Assembly (NCBI GenBank): GCA_002049455.2
Contig: KV919037.1
Location: forward strand, 42,635-106,634
Direction of reading: 5' to 3'
Source of the DNA: Porphyra umbilicalis
Taxonomy: Eukaryota > Rhodophyta > Bangiophyceae > Bangiales > Bangiaceae
Length of the DNA stretch: 64,000 bases
Every line of letters starts with the position of its first letter. Position 1 is the first letter of the stretch. The notes beneath the pieces are model-generated. The model had not been told where the DNA came from, did not search any database, and saw only the letters and a program-made list of their open reading frames with translations. Positions 1-11,576 of the stretch are shown here, in pieces. The position numbers and the translations under genes are program-made.

Positions 1-75
1 GTTGCGCCGCCGCCGCGTGCCGCCCGCCGCCGACCCTCGACGGGCGGCGGCGCCCCGCCGCCGCCGCCGACCCCC

Positions 76-988
76 ATGGACGACCTCTTTGCCGCCGCCG
101 CCGACGCGGTGGCGCTCGCCGGCGCCGCCGGCCTGTCGGTCGGCGACGCGGCGCGCGCCGGCGCCGCCGCCCTCGCCGACGCGCACGCGGCGTCGGGCGG
201 GGGCGCCGCCGCCGCCGCGGCCGCCGCCGCGTCGGCCGCCGCGGCGGCGGCGCCCACCCTCGACGCGGCCGTGTGCGCGTGGTTGGGCGCCGCCTTTGCG
301 CGTCGCGCGGGGGAGTTTACCGTCTACGCGCCGGGGCCCGACGCGGGGGGCGTCGTCGGCACCGTCACTGAAGTGACCGACGACGCCGCGGCGGCGGCGG
401 CGGCAGCCGCGTCGGCGGCGGGGGCGGGGGCGGGGGCGGGGGCGGGGGCGGGTGCCCCCCCCCCCCCCCCCCCACGCCGCCGACGCGGCGCGCCTCCTCG
501 TCGTTGCCACCGACGCGGTGCAGCTGCGGTGCCTCGGCTGGCACGAGGCGGAGCACTACCCCCTCACCGCCAATGGGCGGCGGGCGCTCGCCGCCGTCGG
601 CGCCGCGCGCGGCGGCGGCGCCCTCCAATCCGACTTGGCGCCGCGCCTCGGCTGCTCCCCGGCGGTGTTGCACCACCACGTGATGGGGCTCGTCGCGGGG
701 GACCTCGTGCAGCGCGTGCGGGTGCGGTATCGGCTGGCGGGGGGGGGGGGGCGGGGGGGGGGGGGGGGGGGGGGGCTCCCGTACACCTCCCGCGTCACCC
801 TGCCCCGGTGGTCGGCGCGGCCGGCCGACGCGGTCGACGAGGATGAGGACGATGCGGAGGACGCGGTGGAGGTGGACGGGGGGGACGTCGGCGCCGCCGC
901 CGTTGCCTCTGCCGCCGCCGCCGCCGCCGCCGCGTCCGCCGCCGCTGCCACTCCTGGCGGTGGGGACGGCGGCGGCGGCGGCGCCCTT

Positions 989-1038
<50 letters not shown>

Positions 1039-1480
1039 TGCCGGCAAGCCGTCACCCGCCGCCTGGACGGCCGCCGCGGACCGCGTGCGCAACGCGGCGA
1101 CGCTGCAGGCGCGCGTTGCGGCGGTCCTCGGCGCGCTCGCGCGGTCCCCCCTCCCCGGGCGGCTCCCGCAGCGGGACCTCAAGGTCGCCCTCCTCCCCGA
1201 CGGCGCGCGGGAGGTTGGCCTCCCCCTCAAACCGTTTGAGACGCTCCGCCACCGCGTCTGGCGGGGCGTGCGCAACGCGCTCCTCCGGGGGGGGCTCGTC
1301 ACCGAAGCCGTTGCGCGGGCGGTGACGCCCCACGGGCGCGTCGCGCCGACGCTGTGTGTTGTGCTGACGCCGCCGACGGCGGCGGCGTTGGCGGGCGTGC
1401 CCCTCGCGGGGCCGCACCCGCTGCTCGTCGCCGCGGGGGGGGGGGGGGGGGGGGAGGGGGGGGCGGGGGGGGGGGGACCC

Positions 1481-1516
<36 letters not shown>

Positions 1517-3357
1517 ACGAGGGCGGCGGCGACGGCGGCGGTGGCGGCGGCGGTGACGGCGACGGCGACGATGGCACCCTGCGCGTCGGCGCGTACCTCG
1601 TGGAAGTCGCGCCGTCGGTGCAGGTGCGGGCGGTGTTGGGGGCGGCCGGCTCCCGCGGCGCCTCCGTGCCCGACGTGCGGGGGGTGCTCGGGTCGGTCCT
1701 CGGGCGCAAGCTCCTGACGCGCCTCGTGGCGGCCGTGGCGGCGGCCGCCGACGCGGCGGCGGTGCGGGAGCACCAGGGCAAGGCCCTCCACAAGCGCTAC
1801 GTGCTCCCGGGGGGGGGGGGGGGGGGGGGGTGGACGCGGCCGACGCGGCGTGGCTCGCGCCGCTCTTTGGGGGGGGGGGGGGGGGGCCGCCGCTGCCGGG
1901 GGAGGCAGAGGTGCTGGCGGCGGCGGGGGGGGGAGGGGAGACCCCGACGGTGATTGCGGCGGCGGCGGCGGCGGCGGCGGCGGCCACCCCCTCCGTGGCC
2001 GACGCTGCGCCGCCGCCGGTGGTCGCGTCGGCGGCCGCCGCGTCGACGGCGGCGGCCAAGGCGGCGGCCGCCGCCGCCGCCGCCGCCGACGGGCCCATCC
2101 CCACCCCCCCCCCCCCCCCCCCCCCCCCCCACGGCGGCGGGCCCCCCCCCGTCGTTGCCGCGCGCCTCGCCGCCGCGTCGGCGGCGGCCAAGGCGGCGGC
2201 CGCGGCGGCGCCGCGCACGCCCGGCGCCCCCCCCCCTCCCTCACCGCCCTCACGCGGCAGGCGCTGCTGCGGGCGCTCCTCGCCGAGCAGCGGGCGCTCG
2301 GTCGGGAGGCGCTCGGGCGGCTCATGGCGGCGGCGGAGCGCGCCCCGTTTGCGCGCATGGACCGCAAAGTGATTACGCGCGTCGTCGACGCGCTCGTCGC
2401 CGCGGGCGACGCCGTCGAGGTCGTCCTCCCGCGCGTGCGGTGCCCCTTGTACCAGCCGCCGTCGGGGGGGGGGGGGGGGGACCCCCGCCCTCCCCCGCCG
2501 CGGCCGCCACCCCCACCCCCACCCCCGCCCCCGCCGCCGCCGCCGCCGCCGCCGCCGCCTCCGCCACACCCGCCGCCACGCCGCCGCCGCTGCCGGCGGT
2601 GGCGCGCGTCGCCGGCATGGTGCGCCTGCTGCTGCTGCCGGGCGTGCCGACCGACGCGCCCGAGGTGGTGGCCCTCCTCGCCGTGCCGCCGCCGGGCGCG
2701 TCGGTGACGCCGATGCAGGTCGGCCTCGCCGACCGCCGCCGCCGGTTTGGGTCGGGCGGGGGGGGGAGGGCGCCTCCGACCCGCCGTCAGGGGGTCGACG
2801 GCCCGCCGCCGCGGCGGCGGGGGCGGCGGCGGCCGTGCCGTCCCCGCCGCGGGCGCCCGTGACGCCGACGCAAGCCGTCGCCGCCGCGCTCGCCGCGTCG
2901 ACGGCCGCCGCGTCGGCGGCGCGCGGCTTCCCCGGGTGCCCCCTCCCCGACGGTGACGTGGACGCGGTGCCCCTCCCCGACCGCCCCGGCGTGCGCGGGC
3001 GGCGGTCGCTCGCGCGGCTCCTCCCCGCCCGCCGGCGGGTGAGCGCCTCGGCGGCGGCGGCGGTCGGCTTTGCGCCGCTCCTCGCCGCCGTGCACCCGAC
3101 GCGGTCGGCGGCGCTCGCGCACCAGTCGATGCTGCTGCTGTTGTACGCGCGGCATTACGGGCTCGTGGCGGCAACGATGGTGCGCGCGCGGGAGTTCCAC
3201 TTGGCCCTCCTCCGCCTGTACGTGTGGGGGGGGGGGGACAGGGGGGGGCGGGGGGGGGCGACCACCGACCGCCGGCGCGCCCGACGGCGCGCCCGCCGTC
3301 GACGCGGCGGCGGCGGCGGCAGCGGCGGGGGCGGGGGCGGCGGCGGACGTCGGGGCG

Positions 3358-3388
<31 letters not shown>

Positions 3389-6300
3389 AGAATTCCTCAT
3401 CACCGCTGCCCTCGAGGCCATGTCCCTCCACACGGTCGCCACGACGCTCGGCCTCTTTGTCGACTTGGGGTCGATCCCCCCCCCCCTGCGGAGCACCCCC
3501 GTCGGCGCCCTCCCCCCCCCCGCCCGCGACGCCATCCTCTGCTCCCGCGCCTTTGTCGCCCAAACGCGGCGGCTGATGGGCACGCTGCGGCGGCTTGGCG
3601 TCGTTGCCCTCACCCCGTCGGCGGGGTGGCGGCTGGCCGCCGACGGGGTGGCCGACCACGCAACGTTTAGCGGCGGCACGTGCGTGCCGCCGGGCACGCC
3701 CCCGCCGCCGCCGCCCGTCGCCTTTACGACCGAAGCGGCGGCGGTGGGGTGGTGGGCCGACTTGGCCGCCGTCGCGTGCCGCTTTTGGCGCGACGGCGGC
3801 CGCGCGGCGGGGGTGGGGGGGGGGGGGGGCGCCCAGTCGCCGGGGGGGATGGTGGCGGCGGCGGCAGCAGCGGCGTGGCGGGTGTGGCGGCCGGTGGCTC
3901 GGCGGGTGCGGCGGCGGGTGCGGCGGGTGCGGCGACGGCGGCGGCGGCGGCGGCGGCGGCGGCGACGGCGGCGGCGCGCGCCGGCCGCGACACCGTCACG
4001 GAAATGTACTGCTCGCGCAACTGGAACGAGGACGTGACGGATCGGGTGTTTGCGGCCGCGACGGCGATTGGGTTGGAGAAGGAGTTTGGGCGGCTGGGGG
4101 CGGCGGCGGCGCCGCCGGCGCACGGGCAGGGGGGGGGGTGGGGGGGGGGGGCTGCGCCGCGGGGGTTGTCAGACACTGCCGACGGCGCTGCCGCGGGTGG
4201 CGGCGCGGCCAATGGGGCGGCGGCGGGGGGGGCGGGCGCCGGTGCCGCCGCTGCGAGTGGCGCGCCTGCGAGTGGTGGCGCTGCGGTCGGCGCCGACGCC
4301 GACGGCGGTGCCGCTGGGGACGCCGCTGCCACTGGGGACGCTCCTGCCACTGCGGACGCTGCTGCGACTGGGGACGCGGCCGGCGACGGCAACGTTGCTG
4401 CCGACGCTGCTGCGTCGGGCGGCGCTGCCGTCAATGGCGCTGCCACTGGCGACGCCGCCGCCAATGGTGCTGCCACCGGCGACGCCGCCGTCACTGGTGT
4501 TGCCACTGCCGACGCCGCCGCCCATGGCGCTGCCACCGGCGGCGCCCCCGCCAAGGGCGCTGCCACCGGCGACGGTGCCGCCAATGGGGGTGCGACCGAC
4601 CCCCCCCCCCCCCCCCCCCCTCCGACCCCCCCCTCCCCCTCCTCTCCCCCAACCCGCCCCGCCCCGCCATGGCCGGCGAGGGCGTCACGGCAAGGGCGGC
4701 GGCGGCGGCGGCCCCCCCCCCCATCCCCGGCTCGGCGCCCGGCTGGGGCCGCGACCTCAGCCTCGTCGACGTGCACGACGCGGCGGTGCGCGTCGGCGTC
4801 CCGCCGCTCACCGCCTGGTGCTACTATGTGTATCGGCAGGGCCACGGCATGCCGCTGCGCGTGCGCAAGTACCTCCACGCGCCCCTGCCGCTGGCCAAGA
4901 TGCGGCGGCGGCGGCGGCGGCGCGCCGGCACCCCGCCTGAGGAGGAGGAGGAGGCAGGGGGGGGGGGGGCGCCCCCGACGACGCGACGGGCAGCGACGGC
5001 GGCGGCTCGTCTGACGGGGAGGAGGGGGACGCGACGTACACGTCGGGCGCTTCGGGGGGGGGGGGGGGGGGAGCGGCACCGCTGCGAGTGGGGACACGTC
5101 GGGCGGCGTCGTTTGCCGCCGACCGCGGCAGCGGCGGCGACTGATGCGCGACGACGGTAGCGGCGGCGCCGGCGGCGACGGCGCCATGGACCGAGACGCG
5201 GGGGCGACCAGCGGCGCCGGCGCCGCCGACGCCGACCATCGCACGGGCGCGTCGGGCAGTGGCGGCGGCAGCGCCGGCGGCAGCGGCAGCGGCAGCGGCA
5301 GCGGCAGCGGTACCCCGTCGGGTGGCGACGGGGCGGCTACCCCGACGACCTTGGCGGAGCTCCTCGACCCGTTTGGCGCTGCTCGCGGCGCGGCGGCGGC
5401 GGGCGGCGGCGGCGGCGGCCGCCGCCGCGCAGCGGCGGCGGGCCGCCACGCCGCCCGCCGCCGCGCCGCCGCTGCCGCCGCCGTCGCCACCACCGCCGCC
5501 TTGTCGGGGGAGCGCGGCGACGGGGACCGCCGGCGGCCGCCGCCGTCGCCCCCCCCCCCCCCGCCGCCACCCGCCGACGGCCGCGGCGGGGCTGCCACCG
5601 GCGCCGACGCCGCGGCGGCGGCGGCGGCGGGGGCGCCCCCCCCCCCCCCCGCCCCCGCAAGCGCCCCCCCCCCCCAGTGACGCCGACGGCGTTGCGGCAC
5701 GCCGCCGCACGCGGCGGCGGCGCTCCCTCGCGGCGGCCGCCGGGTGTTCGTCCCCCCCCCCCCCCCCCCCAGCCGCCCCCCTTTCCCGCCTCTGCCCCCC
5801 CGGCGGGTGCGCCCCCCCCCCGCGCCGCCCCGTCGACGGGCCGCCGCTCCGCCGCCGCCGCGGGCAGTCGTGGCCGCCCGCCCGCGAGATGCGGCTGCTG
5901 GCGGTTGTGGCGCTCGCGCGCGCCCTCGAGCGCATTGCGCTCGCGCGCGTCGGCCGGCGGCCGGCGGGGGGGGTGGCCACGCCCCGGGGGGGGGGGGGGG
6001 GGGGGGGGAGGGGGGGGGTGGGGGGGGGGGGTGGGGAGGGGCCGGCGCCGCCGAAGCGGCGGCCGTGGCCGTGCCCCCTGTGACGCGTGACGCGCCGGGG
6101 TGGGGGGGGGGGGGGCGCGTCGGGCGCACCGGCCGAGGCGGCGGCGGCGGCGGGCGCGGCGGCTGCCGCTGTGCCCGACGCGGCGGCCGTGGCCGTGCCC
6201 CCTGTGGCGTGGCACGCACCGCGCTTGGGGGGGGGGGGGGTACTCCCGGTGGCGCCCGCGGCGCACGCGCCCGCCGAGGCGGCGGCGGCGGCCGCGGCGG

Positions 6301-6959
6301 CTGCCGCTGTGCCCGACGCTGGGGCCACCGCCGCGGCACCGCCGGCCGGCGTGCCGCCTCTGCCGCTGCCGCCGCCAGGCGTGCCGGCGGCGGCGGGCAC
6401 GCCGGCCACTGCGGCGGGCGGCGGGGCCACCTCGGCGGCGGCGCCGTCTGACGTGCGGGCGGGGCTGCCCGAGGCGCCACGCGCCGTGGCCGACGCGCCG
6501 CCGACGGCGGCAGCCCCCCCCCCGCCACGGCAGCGTCGGCAGGCGCGGCGCCCGCCGTGCCGCCGCCCGCGTCTCCCGCACCGGCGGCGGGCGGCGATCC
6601 TGGCGCCGTGTCGTTTGGCGCCGCCCCGCCGCCGCCGCCGTCGGCGGGGCATCCCCCTCCCCCCGTCGCCGACGAGACGCTCTCGGCGGCGCAGGCGGCG
6701 GCGCAGGCGGCGTTGGCGGCGGCCATGGCGGAAGTGGACGACGCGGATGCAGAGGCGGCGGCGGCGGCGCCGACACCCGCGCCGGTGCTGCCGGGCGGGG
6801 GGGGGGGGGGGGGGGGGGGGGCGCCGCTTGGGATGGGGTGGGGGGGGAGCGCGCGCCGAGCGGCTGCCGAGCAGCTCGAGCGGGGAGGAGGGGGACGAGG
6901 AGGAGGAGGCGGGGGGCGCCACCCCCACGCAGAGTGTGCCGCCACCCGCCATGACGCCA

Positions 6960-7031
<72 letters not shown>

Positions 7032-9725
7032 GGCGGCGGCAACGGCGGTGGCACCGTCGACGGCACGGGCGGCGCCCCCCCCAGCGACGCTGACAGCGTC
7101 GGCGAGGAGCGCATGCTGTGGGACGCGTCTGGCGCGTACGGCCCCGGCTCGACGGGCGGCCGCGCGGCCGGCTGCCACCGGTACCTCATCTCGTGGGAGG
7201 ACATTGCGCGGAGCATTGGCGTGCCGATGCGGATGACGCGGAACCGGGCGGCACTCCTCATGCGCAAGCCCGACGTGCGGAGCGTCTTTGCGCGCATGGT
7301 CGCCCTTATCGTCGACTACTACACGTCGGGCGCGGCGCCGCTGGTGCCGCTGACCACCAGCGGCTTGCCGGCGCTCTACCGCATGCCCCTCACCATCCGC
7401 ACGCGCGTGCGGCCGGGGGAGGAGGTGTCCCTCGTGGACCGGTTTTGGGCCAAGCTCCGGTCGGCGCCCGCCGCTGCCGGCGGCGGGGCGACAGAGTGGC
7501 GGACGCCGTCGACCGCGTCGACGCGGGCGGCCGGCGCGTCGTCGGCCGCGTCGCGCAACCCGTCGAGCCGCGGGCGGGGGTGGGGGACGGGCCACCGACC
7601 GGGGTGGGCGCCGACCGCCCGCCGCCTGTCGGCGGCGGCGGCAGACGGCCTGCGGCCCGCCGCGCTCGACTTTTCCGACGGCGCCCCGCCTCGCGCGTCG
7701 GTCGCCGCCGCCGCCGCCGCCGCCGACGGCGGCAGTGCCGGGGGCGGCGACGCGGCGGGTGGGGGCGACACCCCCCGCCCCCCCTCCCTCGTCTCGTGCC
7801 TCGTGCAGGAGGGCGTCAAGCTCGTCGTGCGCTCCCCCGCGGGCGCCTACGAGTCGGCCGCCGGCCGCGGCTTACTGTTTGCGCTCGACGATGCGGCGAT
7901 CGCCGACGGCAACGGCGACGGCGGCGGCGGCAGCGACGGCGGCGGTGGCGGCGGACGCGGCAGCGGCAGCGGCGGCAGGCGTGGCGGCGAGTCGGCCCTC
8001 AAAGCCGCCTTTGTCGCCCTCCGCGCGCGCAACGTCATTGTGCGGGGCACCAAGGACGGGAGTGGGCGGGATTGGGCGATTGGGCGGGCGGTCGTCAATG
8101 CACTCGCGGACCGGACAATGCCGGCGCCGTTTTTTGCGGCGGCGGGGGGGCGCGGGCGGCGGCCGCGGCGGCGGCCGCGGCGGCGACCGTGGCGGCCGCT
8201 GCAGCGACCGCGGACGGGGGTGGAGCCGACGGCGACGGCGGCGGCGGCGGCGACGGCGGCGGCGGCGGCGGCGACGGTGGCGCCCGCCCGCCTGTGGAGC
8301 TCGGCGCGACCTTTTGGGCGGCGCCGGGCGACGGGGCGGCCAAGCTGGCGGTCGCCCTCGAGTGGGCGTGCGTGGCGGGGCGGGCGGTGCTCGCGCCGCC
8401 GGGGGGGGACGACCCGCCCGTGGTGGGGGCGGGGGGGAGCCGCCGGGCACGCCTGGGGGGGGGGGGTGGGGGGCACCGGCCGTGGCAGAGACGCTGGCGG
8501 GCGGGGGAGCACGCCGGCGGGCGGGGGGGGGCCCCGCCCGCGGCGGCGGCTATGCACGTGGAGCCGCCGCCGCCGACCGACGGCGGCGGTGCGGACGGGG
8601 TGGCGGCGGCGGCGGCGGCGGGGGGCACGCCAGCAGTCGGGGTGGCGACGCACGCCGCGGGGGCGGCCATGGACGTGGAGCTGCCGCCGACCGACGGCGG
8701 CGGTGGGGGTGGAGCAGCGGCGTTGCCGCCCCGCGGCGGCACGCCCAGCGCGTCGCCGGCAGGGGCCATGCAAGTCGACGGCGCCGTCGCGGCCGGCGGC
8801 GGCGGCGCGTCTGCCGACGCGGCCGACGGCGGCGGCGGCGGCGGAGCGCCCGCGGGCGCAACGGCTGCGGTGCCGCCGCCGGTGGGTGGGTCGGCGCCGT
8901 CTTCCACCCCGGTGGGGGCTGCCCCCCCCCCCCGGGCGCCCCCCACACCCCCGTGTGGCGCCCCGTCTACCCCCGCCCCGCCGCCGTCACGGCGCGCCTG
9001 CGCGACGCGGACCGCACCGCGTGGGCGGCGCTGCTCGCGGCGTCCGCCACCGACGCGCGGGGGCGGTTGGCGCTGATCGCGGTGCGGTCGGCGGTGGCCG
9101 CCGCCGGCGCCGCGGGCGTGCGCGGCCACGCGCTCCTCGCCGCCTGCCGCGTCGCGGCGCTGCCGGCGGCAGCGGCAGCCGCCGCCGCCGCCGCGGGGCT
9201 CTCGGCCGCCGACGTGTCGGCCGACGAGGTGGTCGGGGCGGTGCGCCGCCTCCGCGCCGCCGCCATTGTACACCGTTACGAGGTGGATGACGATACGGGC
9301 GGGGCGCTCACGACCGGCGGCGGCGCGCTGTTTGTCCTCCGCTGGCGCACCGCCCCGTTTTGGGTGTACCCGTACCGGGTGGTCGGGCGGCCGGCGGCGG
9401 CGCCTCTGGCGGCGCCGCCGGCGTCGGCCCCGTCGGCCACGCCCCGGCCGGCGGTGCGCGTCGGCCGGCCGCCGCGCGTTGTGGAGTTTGACCACGCGGG
9501 CGGGCGGCCGCTCGGGCCGCTCGTCGCCCTCGACGCGGGCCCCGACCGGCCCCTCATGGCCGCCCTCCGCGCGCGCCTCGTCGCCACCCTCATGCGCCTG
9601 CCGGGCCCGTCGCAGGCGCTTGTGCTCGCCGCCCTCCGCCGCACCGACGTGCCGGGGCGGGCGGTGTTGGGCGAGTTGGCCGCCCTGGAGCGCGCGGGCG
9701 TCGTGCGCCGCACCTGTGTGGCGGT

Positions 9726-9760
<35 letters not shown>

Positions 9761-9980
9761 GGGGCGGGGAGGGGGGGCGGGCGCTGCCCGCGCGGCGGCG
9801 CGGCGGGCGCTCGTGGCGCGCCTATCGTCGCCCGCGACGGGGGTGGTGACGCTGCCGCCCGAGCCGCTGGACGACCTCGACGATGATGTGCCCGAGCTGA
9901 CGGGCCGCGGGCGGGGGGTGGAAACGCACTACTGGGTGTCGCTGGCGTGTGTCGACGCGCTGCCCGAGGCGGCGCGGTGA
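76..9980 (+). CDS. TFIIIC largest subunit (B-block binding, GTF3C1/tau138-like), frame broken at homopolymers
   Basis: DNA-binding subunit of Pol III factor TFIIIC, which recognises the B box of tRNA genes in the nucleus. The ATG at 76 opens an N-terminus like plant TFIIIC (MDDLFAAAADAVALAG). About 540-745 encodes the B-block winged helix (core GALQSDLAPRLGCSPAVLHH). Further winged-helix-like blocks lie near 1085-1325, 1600-1800 and 2255-2455. Conserved helical blocks follow near 2985-3200, 3390-3790, 3990-4090 and 4740-4890. A SANT-like block (ISWEDIARSIGV) is near 7180-7330, an extended winged helix near 7840-8120, and the C-terminus (ETHYWVSLACVDALPEAAR) ends at the TGA at 9978-9980. Homology moves between all three frames, always at G or C runs, for example near 447-475, 1432-1480, 1810-1830, 2466-2480, 2757-2766, 3362-3389, 4600-4620 and 8925-8935. 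If joined, about 3300 residues, against about 2100 in human; the excess is Ala/Gly/Pro tracts. I infer one functional gene with homopolymer length errors. A decayed gene is possible but less likely given the conserved domains. Confidence 0.85.
4310..4600 (+). repeat. degenerate Ala-Thr-Gly-Asp coding repeat inside the TFIIIC gene
   Basis: A run of variants of a 24-bp or shorter unit encoding peptides such as NGAATGDAA and TGDAA, ending in a C run near 4601-4620. It lies between two conserved blocks of the TFIIIC protein and has no counterpart I know in other TFIIIC subunits, so it is probably an expanded disordered linker. Confidence 0.6.
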
Positions 9981-10380
9981 CTGGGCGGCGGGCGCGGGGG
10001 GTGACCGCAAGCCACTGGGTGGGGGGGGAGGGGGACGGCCGTGGCACTGCGTGTCGCGCAACGTGCGGCGCCCTATTTGTTGCCTGCGGGCGGGCGGCGT
10101 TGGTGTGCGGTCTGTCACCAGCGTACGAGTACGGTCGTGCGCCGGGTGTCGTGCGCCGTCCTGCTCTCTTGTTTTTTTGGCCGCCGCATGGATGAGGGTC
10201 GATGGTGGTGGGGGGGTATGGTTGGTTCTGTGCCACTATGGGCGGGGGGCCCGTGACGTTGACACCGAACGTGAACCACTTTCTGCTGTGTCGGGGTTAG
10301 CGGGACGGGAGGCGTCTGGTGCGTGTGGTGTGGCGCGCTCCCTACCTCATGGAGGACCGATTCTGGTCTTGTTATCAACC
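9981..10380. other. intergenic, TFIIIC 3' flank to tRNA 5' flank
   Basis: GC content drops along this stretch and no reading frame with protein-like composition is seen. It should hold the TFIIIC 3' UTR. No clear polyadenylation signal was recognised. Confidence 0.5.
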
Positions 10381-10387
10381 TATAAAT
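10381..10387 (+). promoter_or_regulatory. TATA-like element upstream of the tRNA gene
   Basis: TATAAAT, 36 to 42 bases before the predicted tRNA 5' end. Upstream TATA elements assist Pol III initiation on tRNA genes in several eukaryotes. Position and sequence are observed; function is inferred. Confidence 0.45.
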
Positions 10388-10422
10388 TGATCAAGAGAAT
10401 CGCGTTGAGCGCAACGGAGCTT

Positions 10423-10578
10423 CCCTTCGTGGCCTAGTGGATAAATGGCGCGAGACGCCAGTCTTCGGCGATGCACTTCTAGACCTTCATTTGGTTGGGG
10501 CGAGCATCTGGGGCTACACTCGCTAGCCCCAGGCCGGAAACAATGCATAGATCGTGGGTTCGAGTCCCACCGGAGATG
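10423..10578 (+). tRNA. tRNA-Arg(UCU) with two introns
   Basis: A box TGGCCTAGTGG (10430-10440) and B box GGTTCGAGTCC (10557-10567) match the consensus exactly. D arm is 10432-10449 with position 26 at 10450. Anticodon stem ATGCA (10471-10475) pairs with TGCAT (10544-10548); the loop starts CTTCTA, giving anticodon TCT at 10478-10480. Variable loop AGATC, then T arm GTGGG/CCCAC (10554-10570) and acceptor 3' strand 10571-10577. Intron 2 (10482-10542, 61 nt) is at the canonical 37/38 site and contains a hairpin with stem GGGGCTA. Intron 1 (about 10451-10470, 20 nt) sits at 26/27; a GGCG repeat at both ends makes the exact register ambiguous. The acceptor pairs at positions 3-7, but 1:72 (C/U) and 2:71 (C/A) are mismatched, so end repair or a pseudogene must be considered. 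The body closely matches eukaryotic tRNA-Arg. Confidence 0.85.
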
Positions 10579-10600
10579 CGAAGAAGTCACGACTCTGTTC

Positions 10601-10605
10601 TTTTT
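10601..10605 (+). terminator. Pol III terminator T run
   Basis: Five T residues 23 bases after the tRNA 3' end, within the usual distance for Pol III termination. This supports transcription of the tRNA locus as one Pol III unit. Confidence 0.65.
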
Positions 10606-11576
10606 GCCGCGCTGACATCGGCGCTGTCTCGTTGGACCAGCGTTCAACCGGATGAAACTCCATGGAAAATCTACTCTGGGCAGTGTGGGAGGTCCCTATG
10701 AAAGACCGTGCAAAGAGCTCGTGCTGCACTGCTGTAGACCTGCTGCGCCACTGCATGCGAGCTGCTTGCATCTCCATGAGAGCCGATGAACGCAATACGG
10801 CTAGTACTTTCTGTCTTTGTCCTCTTGAAGACCACAACACCTCCTGCAGAAAAGCCAGCGGTCGTCAGTCTACAGATGAAGGTGATGCGAGGCAAATACC
10901 GAGATGTCCTGTCCAGGAGGAAGCAGAAGCGCTTTTCACACTTGGATTACTGGGCGAGACAACAGCATACTGCAAGTACGGCATACGCTCCTGCTGAAAT
11001 TTTCCCTTCACTGTGCGGGACAAGCTTGTAGGAGACGTCTTTTGTGGGCTGCATGCCTGTTCCTGGCTCGGAGATTCACGACAGCACCGTGCGCGGTGAA
11101 AGTTAAAAACGAAAACTACATTAACCGGATTAAGGTATTGCTGATCCCCCAATTTTGTCCTCATCGAACGGGAACGGGACTGCTTGTGTTTCGCACCTAA
11201 TAGATCTTATGTGAAACATTCTTGAATAGTTAGCGACTTCGCTGCAGGACTGACAATCGTTTCTATCCTAAATGCGACACGCGTCCTCATCCGGACATTA
11301 CAATTGCAGCCATTGTACCCCCTGGCGGTCCCGCTGGCGTGCCACCTGCCTCCAAACAGGAAAAATGCCAGACAACCGACGAGCGTGCCGCCTGACAGCC
11401 ACCCAGGCCACAAAAGGGGGTACTGCCGTTTTCATGGGGGTGTCGCCGTCGTCGACACCACCGTCGTCCCCACCAGCACCGTCGCCGTCCCGCACACTGT
11501 CGCTGTCGACCCACTACCAGTGTCATTCCGGTCGCCTCGTCCCGCGTGACAGAAGCAGCGCGCCTCACCCGGCACC
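10606..11576. other. intergenic, lower-GC accessory DNA
   Basis: Mixed-composition sequence with only short frames lacking protein-like features. It separates the tRNA from the zinc-knuckle gene. No RNA gene, terminal repeat or simple repeat was recognised. Confidence 0.45.

Noticed and set aside
2-376. Frame from base 2 as a separate gene
   Set aside because: It is a shadow of the TFIIIC N-terminus, which reads in another frame from the ATG at 76 and matches the family start.
10423-10578. Circularly permuted tRNA, as in some red algae
   Set aside because: The 5' half (D arm) precedes the 3' half (T arm) in normal order, so only introns are needed.
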